Shown here: positions 55,791 through 63,887 of the stretch, in pieces | Layout: each line of letters opens with the position of its first letter | Position numbering within the stretch: the first letter of the stretch is position 1 | Source of the DNA: Agrobacterium tumefaciens | Lineage (GTDB): Bacteria; Pseudomonadota; Alphaproteobacteria; Rhizobiales; Rhizobiaceae | Assembly (NCBI RefSeq): GCF_013337285.1 | Contig: NZ_SUPW01000010.1 | Span: 62,001 to 126,000 of the forward strand | Direction of reading: 5' to 3' | DNA: 64,000 bases | Position numbers and translations under genes: made by a program | Notes under the pieces: model-generated | The model's input: the letters and a program-made list of their open reading frames with translations, nothing else | What the model was told of the DNA's origin: nothing | Database searches by the model: none

Positions 55791-56984
55791 ATGCACGATC
55801 TTCTGCTCCGCAACATCAGGCCCATGGCGGGCGATACCTGCGACATTCTGATCAGGCAGGGAAAGATAGCCGGTTTCGGAAAGTTCGAGGCCGAGCCGGG
55901 CATGCCGGTCGAGGAGGGGAATGGTGCGATTGCCGTTCCCGGCCTTATCGATGCCCATACCCATCTCGACAAGACGACATGGGGCATGCCCTGGCATGTC
56001 AATAATCGCGCGGCGATCCTGCGCCAGCGGATCGACTTTGAACGCGAAAACCGGACACAGATCGGCATCGATCCGCACCGCCAGTCCATGCGCCACGCCA
56101 TCGGCCTTGCGGCCAATGGCGGTACGCATATTCGCAGCCACGTGGATATCGACCCGACCCATGGCCTGGCGCTTGTGGAGGGCATCTGGGAGACCCGCGA
56201 GAAGCTGAAGGGCATCATCGACATCGAAGTCGTCGCCTTCCCGCAATCCGGCGTCATGGTCATGCCCGGCACCGTGGAGCTTCTGGACGAGGCCCTGAAA
56301 CAGGGCTGCGAAGTGCTTGGCGGCATCGATCCCTGCGGCATCGACCGCGATCCAAAGGGCCAGCTGGATATTCTCTTTGCGCTTGCGGTCAAGCACGGCG
56401 TGCCGATCGACATCCATCTGCATGAGGCAGCCGACCTCGGCGCCTTCACCATGGAGCTGATCTTCGAGCGTATCCGGGCCAACGGCATGGAAGGCAAGGT
56501 CGCTATCAGCCATGCCTTTGCACTCGGGATGAATGATTACCTGCGGGTCGGCAAGCTGATCGAAGAGATTGCAAGGCTCGACGTGGCGATCCTGACGACC
56601 GGTGCGCCTTCGGCAAACGTGCCGTCGATCATGCGGCTGAAAGAGGCGGGTGTGCGTGTGGGCGGCGGTTGTGACGGCATTCGCGATACCTGGGGTCCAT
56701 GGGGTCAGCCGGATATGCTCGACCGGGCAAAGATCATCGGTATGAAGAACGGCCTGCGCTCAGATATAGAGCTTGCCCATGTGCTGCATGTGGTCTCGCA
56801 GGGCGGAGCCGATGTCATGGGGCTTGGCGATTATGGCCTCTCGGAAGGCTGCGCCGCAGACTTCACGCTGCTTACGGGCGAAACGCTCGCCCATGCCGTT
56901 GTTGATATTGCGCCCCGGCCGCTCGTCGTCAAAGGCGGCCGCGTTACCGCCAGAAACGGCAAAGCCATCGTGGAGGCGCCGTGA
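55791..56984 (+). CDS. cytosine deaminase-like amidohydrolase
   Basis: 397-residue amidohydrolase close to the CodA group: PGLIDAHTHLDK (His56, His58), DIHLHEAAD, ISHAFALG and GCDGIRDTWGPWG, which together give a complete single-metal site. CodA-type enzymes deaminate cytosine, isoguanine or related rings and also act on creatinine-like compounds. GAGGTGAG precedes the ATG at 55791; a GTG nine bases earlier is possible. It overlaps the next gene (TGATG), so both are co-translated. Confidence 0.88.
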   Translation: MHDLLLRNIRPMAGDTCDILIRQGKIAGFGKFEAEPGMPVEEGNGAIAVPGLIDAHTHLDKTTWGMPWHVNNRAAILRQRIDFERENRTQIGIDPHRQSMRHAIGLAANGGTHIRSHVDIDPTHGLALVEGIWETREKLKGIIDIEVVAFPQSGVMVMPGTVELLDEALKQGCEVLGGIDPCGIDRDPKGQLDILFALAVKHGVPIDIHLHEAADLGAFTMELIFERIRANGMEGKVAISHAFALGMNDYLRVGKLIEEIARLDVAILTTGAPSANVPSIMRLKEAGVRVGGGCDGIRDTWGPWGQPDMLDRAKIIGMKNGLRSDIELAHVLHVVSQGGADVMGLGDYGLSEGCAADFTLLTGETLAHAVVDIAPRPLVVKGGRVTARNGKAIVEAP

Positions 56985-58477
56985 TGAGTGCCGCTTTGCA
57001 ATCTCTCGCGCTTGGCGAACGTCCGTCGGGCCGCACGCTGCTTACCGCAAGCTGGGTTGTCGGACACAAGGATGGATCACACCGGCTTTTGAAAAACGGC
57101 GAGGTGGTCTTCGAGAATGGTGAGATTCTGTTCGTCGGGCACGGTTTTCCGGGCGAGGTCGCCCGTCGCGTCGATTTCGGCAATGCCCTCATCAGCCCCG
57201 GCCTGATCGATCTCGACGCACTTTCCGATCTCGATACGACGATCCTGGGGATCGATCACTACCCCGGCTGGGCCAAGGGCCGGGTCTGGCCGCGATCTTA
57301 TGTCGAGGCGGGTCCCTACGAGATGTATTCCGGGGAGGAGCTGGCCTTCCAGAAGCGTTTTGCTTTCGGCCAGCTGCTTCTCAACGGCATTACCACGGCT
57401 GCGCCCATCGCTTCCCTGTTTTATCGGCAATGGGGCGAAACCGTTGCCGAATTCGAGGCTGCGGCCGATGCTGCCGGCGAACTCGGCCTGCGCGTCTATC
57501 TCAGCCCCGCATACCGCTCCGGCGGCATGGTGCTGGAAGAGCCGGGGCGCATGGTGCCTGTTTTTGACGAAGAGCGCGGCTTTCAGGGGCTGAAGGATGC
57601 GGTGTCCTTCATCGAAAAACAGAGCGGACGGCATGGCGATCTTGTGCGCGGCATGCTCGCGCCGGATCGGGTCGAGACATCGACGCTCGCCCTGTTGCAA
57701 AGAACCGATGCGGCCGCGCGTGATCTTGGATGCAAGTTCCGTCTGCACATGGCGCAGGGCACGATGGAGGTCGATACCGTCCGCAGCCTTCATGGCTCCA
57801 CTGCGCCCGTGTGGCTGGCCAAGGCCGGTCTCCTCAGCGACCGCCTTGTCGCGCCGCACGCCACCAATGCGACTGACGAAGATCTGGCGCTCTACGCTGA
57901 AAATGGCGTTTCCATCGTCCACTGTCCGCTGGTGTCGGCCAGAGGCGGCAGCAAGCTGTCGTCGTTTTCGTCGTGCCGGCAGCGTGGCATCAACATTGCG
58001 ATGGGCACGGACACGGCACCGGCCGACATGCTGATGAACCTTCTGGTCGGGCTCATCACCTGCCGCATCAGCGACGGTGCTCCCGACAGGGTCCGCTCGG
58101 CCGATCTGTTCGACGCCGCCACGATCGGTGGCGCACGGGCGCTGGGTCGGTCCGATCTAGGACATCTCTCAAAGGGCGCCCGAGCCGATATCGCGGTCTT
58201 CGATCTCGATGATACCGTCATGGCGCCGAGCGTCGATCCGATTACGACCATCGTTACCGGCGGTTCCGGCAAGATCACACGTGCGGTCTTCGTTGATGGC
58301 CGCCTGTCGATGCGTTCAAGGCAGGTCGCGAATATCGACATGGAGCGCGCCCGCGTTCAGGCGCAGGCGCAGTTCGATGGGCTGATTGCGAAATATCCCG
58401 AACGAAGCTGGGCCAATCCGCCCGTTTCGGAAATTTTCCCCCCGAGCTACCCGGTGGAGGTTGACGCCAATGGATAA
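56984..58477 (+). CDS. amidohydrolase-like protein lacking the HxH metal motif
   Basis: 497 residues with an amidohydrolase/chlorohydrolase barrel: KFRLHMAQG (beta5 His), VAPHATNATD (beta6 His) and GTDTAPADML (beta8 Asp) are present. The N-terminal HxH is missing: after PGLID the sequence reads LDALSDLD, putting Asp78 and Leu80 where the two His belong. The surrounding segment is well formed, so this is not a frameshift. It may be a subfamily with altered metal binding or a non-catalytic partner of the deaminase it overlaps. The ATG at 56984 shares a base with the previous stop; a GTG at 56981 is possible. Confidence 0.8.
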   Translation: MSAALQSLALGERPSGRTLLTASWVVGHKDGSHRLLKNGEVVFENGEILFVGHGFPGEVARRVDFGNALISPGLIDLDALSDLDTTILGIDHYPGWAKGRVWPRSYVEAGPYEMYSGEELAFQKRFAFGQLLLNGITTAAPIASLFYRQWGETVAEFEAAADAAGELGLRVYLSPAYRSGGMVLEEPGRMVPVFDEERGFQGLKDAVSFIEKQSGRHGDLVRGMLAPDRVETSTLALLQRTDAAARDLGCKFRLHMAQGTMEVDTVRSLHGSTAPVWLAKAGLLSDRLVAPHATNATDEDLALYAENGVSIVHCPLVSARGGSKLSSFSSCRQRGINIAMGTDTAPADMLMNLLVGLITCRISDGAPDRVRSADLFDAATIGGARALGRSDLGHLSKGARADIAVFDLDDTVMAPSVDPITTIVTGGSGKITRAVFVDGRLSMRSRQVANIDMERARVQAQAQFDGLIAKYPERSWANPPVSEIFPPSYPVEVDANG

Positions 58478-59453
58478 TATGAACCAGTCGGTTATCGACG
58501 TTCGCAATCTGAAAGTCGAGTTTCCGGGACGCAGAGGCACGGTGACGGCCCTTTCGGATATCAGCCTGTCGATCCGCCCCGGCGAAATCCTCGGAGTGGT
58601 GGGAGAGTCCGGTGCCGGAAAATCCATGACCGGGCTTGCGATACAGGGCTTGCTGGAAAAGCCCGGCCGCATCGCCGAAGGCGAAATATGGCTTGGGTCG
58701 CGGCGTATCGACAAGTTGGACGACAGGGCGATGGAGAGCATTCGCGGCCGCGAGATCGGTGCGATTTTTCAGGATCCGCTCACCTCTCTCAACCCACTCT
58801 TTACGGTGGGCGCTCAGCTGGTCGAAACGATCCGCCAGCATCTGCCGCTCAATAAAAAAGAGGCGCGGGGGCGGGCGGTTCAACTCCTGAAAGATGTCGG
58901 CATTCCGTCTCCGGAAGACCGCATCGATCATTATCCGCATCAGTTCTCCGGCGGCATGCGCCAGCGTGTCGTCATCGCGCTGGCGCTGGCGGCCTCGCCA
59001 AAGCTCATCATTGCCGACGAGCCGACCACGGCGCTTGACGTATCCATTCAGGCGCAGATCATCTCGCTGCTGCGCAGGCTGTGCAAGGAGAAGCAGACGG
59101 CCGTCATGCTGGTCACGCATGATATGGGCGTCATCGCCGAAGCTGCTGATCGCGTTGCCGTGCTTTATGCCGGCAGGCTGATTGAGGTCGGGCCGGTCGA
59201 GCAGGTTCTGCATGCGCCGAAACATCCCTATACGCAGGGCCTGATGGCCTCCATCCCTTCCCTCGGCGCGCGGGTGGAGCGGCTCAACCAGATCGACGGG
59301 GCGATGCCGCGTCTTGATGCGATCCCCCCGGGCTGCGCCTTCAATCCGCGCTGTGGCTTTGCCGGCCCCCGCTGTCTTCGCGAGCGCCCGGAACTGGAAA
59401 CGCAGGGCAACAGCGCAAGCGCCTGCTGGATGAATGCAGGAGGAACAGCATGA
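58470..59453 (+). CDS. ABC transporter ATP-binding protein (DppD type)
   Basis: 327 residues with Walker A GESGAGKSM (about 47-55), signature FSGGMRQRVVIALAL, Walker [13 protein letters not shown] and the C-terminal oligopeptide-ABC extension with its cysteine cluster (PGCAFNPRCGFAGPRC). The ATG lies inside the previous gene (8-base overlap), preceded by GGTGGAGG. It works with the DppF-type subunit that follows. Confidence 0.93.
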   Translation: MDNMNQSVIDVRNLKVEFPGRRGTVTALSDISLSIRPGEILGVVGESGAGKSMTGLAIQGLLEKPGRIAEGEIWLGSRRIDKLDDRAMESIRGREIGAIFQDPLTSLNPLFTVGAQLVETIRQHLPLNKKEARGRAVQLLKDVGIPSPEDRIDHYPHQFSGGMRQRVVIALALAASPKLIIADEPTTALDVSIQAQIISLLRRLCKEKQTAVMLVTHDMGVIAEAADRVAVLYAGRLIEVGPVEQVLHAPKHPYTQGLMASIPSLGARVERLNQIDGAMPRLDAIPPGCAFNPRCGFAGPRCLRERPELETQGNSASACWMNAGGTA

Positions 59454-60457
59454 AAGCCCCGGTGACAAAAACGCCCGCACTGACGGTGAAGGGTCTGACC
59501 AAGACCTTCGATGTTTCCGCCCCATGGCTCAACCGCGTCATCGAGCGCAAGCCCCGTCTTTTTGTGCAGGCCGTCAACGACATCGACTTCACGGTGCCAG
59601 CCGGCGGCTGTCTCAGCATCGTCGGCGAAAGCGGCTGCGGCAAGTCCACGGTTGCGCGGCTGGTGACGGGGCTGTTCCGGCCGAGCGCCGGTGAGTTCCG
59701 CTTTGCCACGGGACGAAAGGGTGCGCCGCTTTCAGCGCAGATGATCTTTCAGGATCCTTATGCCTCGCTTAATCCGCGCTGGCGGGTGAAGAACATCATT
59801 GCAGAGCCGATCCGGGAACTGAAACTGCGCGCCACCCGTGCTGAGACGATGGAGCGGGTGGAGGAGCTGTTGCGAACGGTCGGTCTCTCTGCCTCGGACG
59901 GCGAGAAATTCCCGCATGAATTTTCCGGCGGCCAGCGCCAGCGCATTTCGATTGCCCGCGCCCTGGCAAGCGAGCCGGAGTTTCTGGTCTGCGACGAACC
60001 GACATCCGCGCTTGACGTGTCGGTGCAGGCGCAGGTGCTGAACCTGATGCGGCGGCTGCAGGACGAGCTGGGGCTGACTTATCTGTTCATCAGCCATGAT
60101 ATGAGCGTGGTTCGCCACATGTCGGACCGTATCGCGGTGATGTATCTCGGCCGCATCGTGGAGGAGGGCGATACGGAGGAGCTGTTCGCCCGCCCGCGCC
60201 ACCCCTATACGCAGCTTTTGCTGCAGACCATTCCCAATATCGAGGCGCCGCGCCGCGACCGGGAACTGGTGGCAGGTGAAGTCCCAAGCCCGCTCAGGCC
60301 GCCTTCGGGCTGCACCTTCCATCCGCGCTGCCCGCTGGCAACGGCGCGCTGTTCGGCGGAAGTGCCGCAGGTGCGCACGCTTGCCGGCGGCACACGCGTT
60401 GCATGTCATCTGGTGGAGGACGAAGAGGTGTTGACGCAGGAACGGGAGCGCGCCTGA
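59450..60457 (+). CDS. ABC transporter ATP-binding protein (DppF type)
   Basis: 335 residues with Walker A GESGCGKST (about 60-68), signature [15 protein letters not shown], Walker [12 protein letters not shown] and the C-terminal Cys cluster (SGCTFHPRCPLATARC) as in DppF/OppF. It overlaps the DppD-type gene by four bases (ATGA). It completes the five-part importer that begins at 52028. Confidence 0.93.
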   Translation: MKAPVTKTPALTVKGLTKTFDVSAPWLNRVIERKPRLFVQAVNDIDFTVPAGGCLSIVGESGCGKSTVARLVTGLFRPSAGEFRFATGRKGAPLSAQMIFQDPYASLNPRWRVKNIIAEPIRELKLRATRAETMERVEELLRTVGLSASDGEKFPHEFSGGQRQRISIARALASEPEFLVCDEPTSALDVSVQAQVLNLMRRLQDELGLTYLFISHDMSVVRHMSDRIAVMYLGRIVEEGDTEELFARPRHPYTQLLLQTIPNIEAPRRDRELVAGEVPSPLRPPSGCTFHPRCPLATARCSAEVPQVRTLAGGTRVACHLVEDEEVLTQERERA

Positions 60458-60466
60458 CCGGCAAGG

Positions 60467-61144
60467 TCAGGCGAGTGCTGCCCGCAGATCATGGGAAAGG
60501 TCGCGGATTTCGCTGAGGTCGAGTTCCGCTTCCACATGTTCGAGGTGATGGGTCATCAGATGCGTGGCTCTCGACGGATCATTATTGGCAATCGCATCGA
60601 CGATTTCCGCGTGCTCGTCAGGCCCGCAGTTGAAGCGGTCCGTGTTACGGTAAACGGCAGTGATGAGGGAGGAACGGGAAATGAGGTCGCGCATGGTGGT
60701 GAACAGGAAATCGGAACCGACCGTTTCCGCAAGCAGCAGGTGGAAGCCGCCGGAAAGCTTGATGATGTCGGTGGTGATATTGTGAGCATTGGCCAGGCGC
60801 TCCTTTTCGACATGGTCGCGAAGCCGTTTCAGATCAGCCTTGGTGGCCGATTTGCACAGTCGCTCAACGACGCATTGTTCTACCGTGCGGCGCACGAAGA
60901 ACACGTCTCGCGCCTCTTCGACCGACGGTTTGGAAACGAAGGCGCCGCGATTGGGAACGATGGTGACGAGCCCGTCGCGCTCCAGCACGGAAAGCGCCTG
61001 GCGGATGCGCGCGCGGCTGACGCCGAAAATGGTGGCGAGCTGCTCCTCCTTCAGCTGCACGCCCGGGCGAAGCCGTCGTTCAGCGATCGACAGCCAGACT
61101 TTCTCGACAATTTGCTGCGTGGACTGGCCGTTTTGTTCGGTCAT
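60467..61144 (-). CDS. GntR-family (FadR/FCD) regulator of the 50-63 kb island
   Basis: 225 residues: a GntR winged helix (about 10-75, LATIFGVSRARIRQALSVLERDGLV) and an FCD ligand domain (about 85-220) with three of the usual metal-binding His/Asp positions. GGAGAG eight bases upstream favours the ATG at 61144 over a GTG at 61153. It is convergent with the importer operon and divergent from the flavin-reductase gene, with an ATTGTCAACAAT site in between, which fits autoregulation plus control of the two other sites. Confidence 0.9.
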   Translation of the reverse strand: MTEQNGQSTQQIVEKVWLSIAERRLRPGVQLKEEQLATIFGVSRARIRQALSVLERDGLVTIVPNRGAFVSKPSVEEARDVFFVRRTVEQCVVERLCKSATKADLKRLRDHVEKERLANAHNITTDIIKLSGGFHLLLAETVGSDFLFTTMRDLISRSSLITAVYRNTDRFNCGPDEHAEIVDAIANNDPSRATHLMTHHLEHVEAELDLSEIRDLSHDLRAALA

Positions 61145-61224
61145 CGGGTTCACTCTCCATTGTGGGTAGAGAAGCGTGATGCGGTGGAAAAAGTCAACCG
61201 TTTCAACAGAGTTTTGGTTGCAAG

Positions 61225-61236
61225 ATTGTCAACAAT
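61225..61236. promoter_or_regulatory. GntR operator candidate 3 (ATTGTCAACAAT)
   Basis: Identical to the 12-mer at 51928-51939, between the divergent GntR and flavin-reductase-like genes; a degenerate half (ATATTGTGTAC) follows 8 bases later. Confidence 0.65.
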
Positions 61237-61274
61237 ATGAAATAATATTGTGTACTATAAACAGGGCAGTTGTC

Positions 61275-61904
61275 ATGGAATTCGACTTCACCACGCTCGA
61301 ACCGCAGAGCCGTTATCGTCTGCTGACGAATTTTATCGGTCCCCGGCCGATAGCACTCGTCACGACGCGTTCGGCTGCCGGCCACAACAATGCGGCGCCG
61401 ATGAGCTTTTTCAACGTTTTTTCCCATGATCCGCCGATCGTCGTCCTCGGTGTCCAGCCGCGTGTGACGGGTGAGGAGAAGGACACGATGGTCAATATTC
61501 GCCGCACCGGCGAATTCGTCATCAACATGGTGGACATGGCCCTGTCGGAACAGATGCTCGTCTGCGGCCTCGGCTTCGACAGCGAGGTGGACGAACTTTC
61601 CATGGCGCGGCTGACCGCGACCCCCTGCAACAAGATCGATGCAAGCTTTGCGGCGGAATCACCCTGCGCCTTTGAGTGCCGGGTGGAGCGCCTGATCGAT
61701 TATCCGCGCCGCACGCTGGTTCTGGGTGAGGTTGTACACATGCATGTGCACAAGGATTGCCTTGATGAAGAGGGGCGTTATGTCGATCCGGACCGCTACC
61801 AGCCGATCGCACGTCTTCACGCCGACAATTACATTACTTCGGACCGCCAGTTCGTCCTCAAGGCGCCAGCGATGACCGACTTCATAAAGCCAGATGGCGC
61901 GTGA
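61275..61904 (+). CDS. flavin reductase-like (FMN-binding split barrel) protein
   Basis: 209 residues of the DIM6/NTAB type: IGPRPIALVTTRSAAGHNNAAPMSFFNVFSHDPP near residues 18-51 is the characteristic FMN-binding segment. Members reduce flavin for two-component monooxygenases or act alone on small substrates. No monooxygenase gene is in the window. The ATG at 61275 is chosen because upstream codons overlap the operator. The stop lies 22 bases before the racemase-type gene, which is in the same direction. Confidence 0.85.
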   Translation: MEFDFTTLEPQSRYRLLTNFIGPRPIALVTTRSAAGHNNAAPMSFFNVFSHDPPIVVLGVQPRVTGEEKDTMVNIRRTGEFVINMVDMALSEQMLVCGLGFDSEVDELSMARLTATPCNKIDASFAAESPCAFECRVERLIDYPRRTLVLGEVVHMHVHKDCLDEEGRYVDPDRYQPIARLHADNYITSDRQFVLKAPAMTDFIKPDGA

Positions 61905-61926
61905 AGGTCCTGAAAGGCTTACCCCG

Positions 61927-62643
61927 ATGCATATTCGCCTGATCAACCCCAACTCTACGGCCTCGATGACGGCGCAGGCGCTCGACAGTGCCTTGCGCGT
62001 CAAACACATGGATACGAAAATTTCCGCTGCAAATCCCGCCGATACGCCCGTGAGTATCGAAGGTGGGGCGGATGAGGCGCTGGCCGTTCCGGGCCTGCTG
62101 CAGGAAATCCGCAAGGGTGAACAGCTGGGCGTTAACGCCTATGTCATCGCCTGCTTTGACGACCCGGGGCTGCATGCCGCCCGCGAAGTGGCGCGCGGGC
62201 CGGTCATCGGCATCTGCCAGGCCGCCATTCAGGTGGCCATGACGATCAGCCGCCGATTTTCCATCATCACCACTCTGCCGCGTTCGATCCCCATCATCGA
62301 AGACCTTGTCGGCAACTATGGGGCGGAGCGGCATTGCCGCAGGGTCCGCGCCATCAATCTGCCGGTTCTTGGTCTCGAAGAAGATCCGCTCGCTGCCGAA
62401 TTGATGCTGATCCGCGAAATCGAAGCGGCCAAAAAGGAGGATGCGGCGGAAGCGATCATCCTTGGATGCGCCGGCATGTCGGCTCTGTGCGACAGGCTGC
62501 GGGAGGCAACCGGCGTGCCTGTTATCGATGGCGTCACGGCAGCGGTGAAACTCGCCGAGGCGCTGGTGGGGGCGGGTTACGTGACCTCGAAGGTCAATGC
62601 CTATGATTATCCGCGCATCAAGGAAGCCATGCTGGTTGCCTGA
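61927..62643 (+). CDS. hydantoin/Asp-Glu racemase-family protein
   Basis: 238 residues with the two catalytic cysteines of the family: Cys76 (VIACFDDPG) and Cys181 (ILGCAGMS). The opening MHIRLINPNST is typical of hydantoin racemases. It would interconvert D and L forms of a 5-substituted hydantoin or similar cyclic compound. AAAGG lies upstream of the ATG. With the flavin-reductase-like gene it forms a short operon read away from the GntR gene. Confidence 0.88.
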   Translation: MHIRLINPNSTASMTAQALDSALRVKHMDTKISAANPADTPVSIEGGADEALAVPGLLQEIRKGEQLGVNAYVIACFDDPGLHAAREVARGPVIGICQAAIQVAMTISRRFSIITTLPRSIPIIEDLVGNYGAERHCRRVRAINLPVLGLEEDPLAAELMLIREIEAAKKEDAAEAIILGCAGMSALCDRLREATGVPVIDGVTAAVKLAEALVGAGYVTSKVNAYDYPRIKEAMLVA

Positions 62644-62708
62644 GCCGGGAGAGGGCATACGGTTTCAGGCAATGTGGATGCCCGAAACCGCACTGTTTGC
62701 AGCCTTAA

Positions 62709-63215
62709 TTAGCGGGCGTGCTTCAATTGCAGGCGTGATACGCCCGCTGCAATGTTTACACCCGTGCCGACCTCGGCGCTAATCGGCTGAAGCGCGAAAT
62801 TCTTGGCGTTGCCGCCGATCAGGGCGTTTGCGCCAATACCGATGCCGACCGAGGCGGCGGCGGAAGCGCCAACATACTCGCCGCCAAGCGCGCCGTCGCC
62901 GATGCGGCTCGCCGCCGTGTTGAACACGATCCAGCTCATATAGGTCTTGCCCGTCACGCCGATATCGAGACCCAGCTTACCGATGGTGCCGGTGTAGCGC
63001 TCGGTCTTGCCGGAACGCTGGCGAAACTGGCAATCGACATTTTTGCTGGAACCGATCACAAGGCCGACCCCACCTGCGATTTCGCAGGACAAGGTCCCGA
63101 CACGTTCCTTCTGGACGGTCTCAGTCGCGCGCTTCGAGTTGTGCTTGGTTTCGGCTGAAGCGAGCGGGGCAAGTGTCAGGGTTGCAATGGCGGTTGCGAG
63201 AACGAACTTCTTCAT
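62709..63215 (-). CDS. DUF992 exported protein
   Basis: 168 residues with a signal peptide ending ASA before ETKHNS. The DUF992 pattern is clear: VGTLSCEIAGGVGLVIGSSKNVDC, ERYTGTIGKLGLDIGVTG, ALGGEYVGASAAASVGIGIGANALIGG and ALQPISAEVGTGVNIAAGVSRLQL. This family is common in Rhizobiales and has no known function; it is probably periplasmic. The ATG overlaps the stop of the BON-like gene (ATGA), preceded by AGGAG. Confidence 0.85.
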   Translation of the reverse strand: MKKFVLATAIATLTLAPLASAETKHNSKRATETVQKERVGTLSCEIAGGVGLVIGSSKNVDCQFRQRSGKTERYTGTIGKLGLDIGVTGKTYMSWIVFNTAASRIGDGALGGEYVGASAAASVGIGIGANALIGGNAKNFALQPISAEVGTGVNIAAGVSRLQLKHAR

Positions 63216-63535
63216 TGTTTATCACTCCTGTTATTGTTGGCGAGGTGGAGGCGCTGGGAGGCCGCGTCCAGCCTGATCGACGGCCGCTGGCGGATCGCCA
63301 GATCGGCGATGATGGGTCGCGATGCGAAACATTCGGCGATGATGACCGCACGTTCGAAGGCAGAGAGTGTTTCAACTTCGCCTGTGAGGACAATGCACCC
63401 ATCAGAGGAACTGACGGAGATGCTGCTGTTTTCCTGCCCGTCCGCATAGGCGATCAGTGCCTGCAACGCGGCGCACAGGCTGATTTCCTGCGGATTGCAG
63501 CCCGGTGCCGTGTTTGCGTCCCATGAAAGCATCAT
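63212..63535 (-). CDS. small BON-domain-like protein
   Basis: 107 residues with a BON-like core (SISVSSSDGCIVLTGEVETLSAFERAVIIAE, about 40-70), a fold linked to membrane or periplasmic stress proteins. No signal peptide is obvious. GGGAGG precedes the ATG at 63535 (a second ATG follows directly). It is coupled to DUF992 and lies 32 bases downstream of the CsbD-type gene. Confidence 0.7.
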   Translation of the reverse strand: MMLSWDANTAPGCNPQEISLCAALQALIAYADGQENSSISVSSSDGCIVLTGEVETLSAFERAVIIAECFASRPIIADLAIRQRPSIRLDAASQRLHLANNNRSDKQ

Positions 63536-63567
63536 CGTGAAACCTCCCGCCCTGAACAATCGGTAGA

Positions 63568-63747
63568 TCACTTTAATGCTTTGGTGATGGCGTCTTTCGC
63601 CCGGCCAAGTTTCTCCTGTGCGTGGCCGGCGACTTTTTCTGCCTTGCCTTCCGCTTCAAGTTGCCCATTGCCGGTAATCTTTCCGGCCGCTTCCTTGATG
63701 GTTCCCTTGGCCTGGCGGGCAATGCCTTCGATACGGTTTTTGTCCAT
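63568..63747 (-). CDS. CsbD-family stress protein
   Basis: 59 residues (MDKNRIEGIARQAKGTIKEA, then GHAQEKLGRAKDAITKAL), a hydrophilic Lys/Ala-rich helical protein of the CsbD group, which is induced by general stress in many bacteria. AAGGAG lies 7 bases before the ATG at 63747. It is the first of three minus-strand small stress-type genes. I found no clear EcfG promoter upstream. Confidence 0.88.
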   Translation of the reverse strand: MDKNRIEGIARQAKGTIKEAAGKITGNGQLEAEGKAEKVAGHAQEKLGRAKDAITKALK

Positions 63748-63887
63748 GATGCACTCCTTCCATCGTTGGATACTGCCGCTGCTGACAACGGCATGATGTG
63801 AAGGTAGTGCGGCGCAATGGCCTGAAGCAGAGCACTTTCTACTAGTTGAACTGGTATAAAGTGACCTATTTTTGCAAAAGCAGGCCG

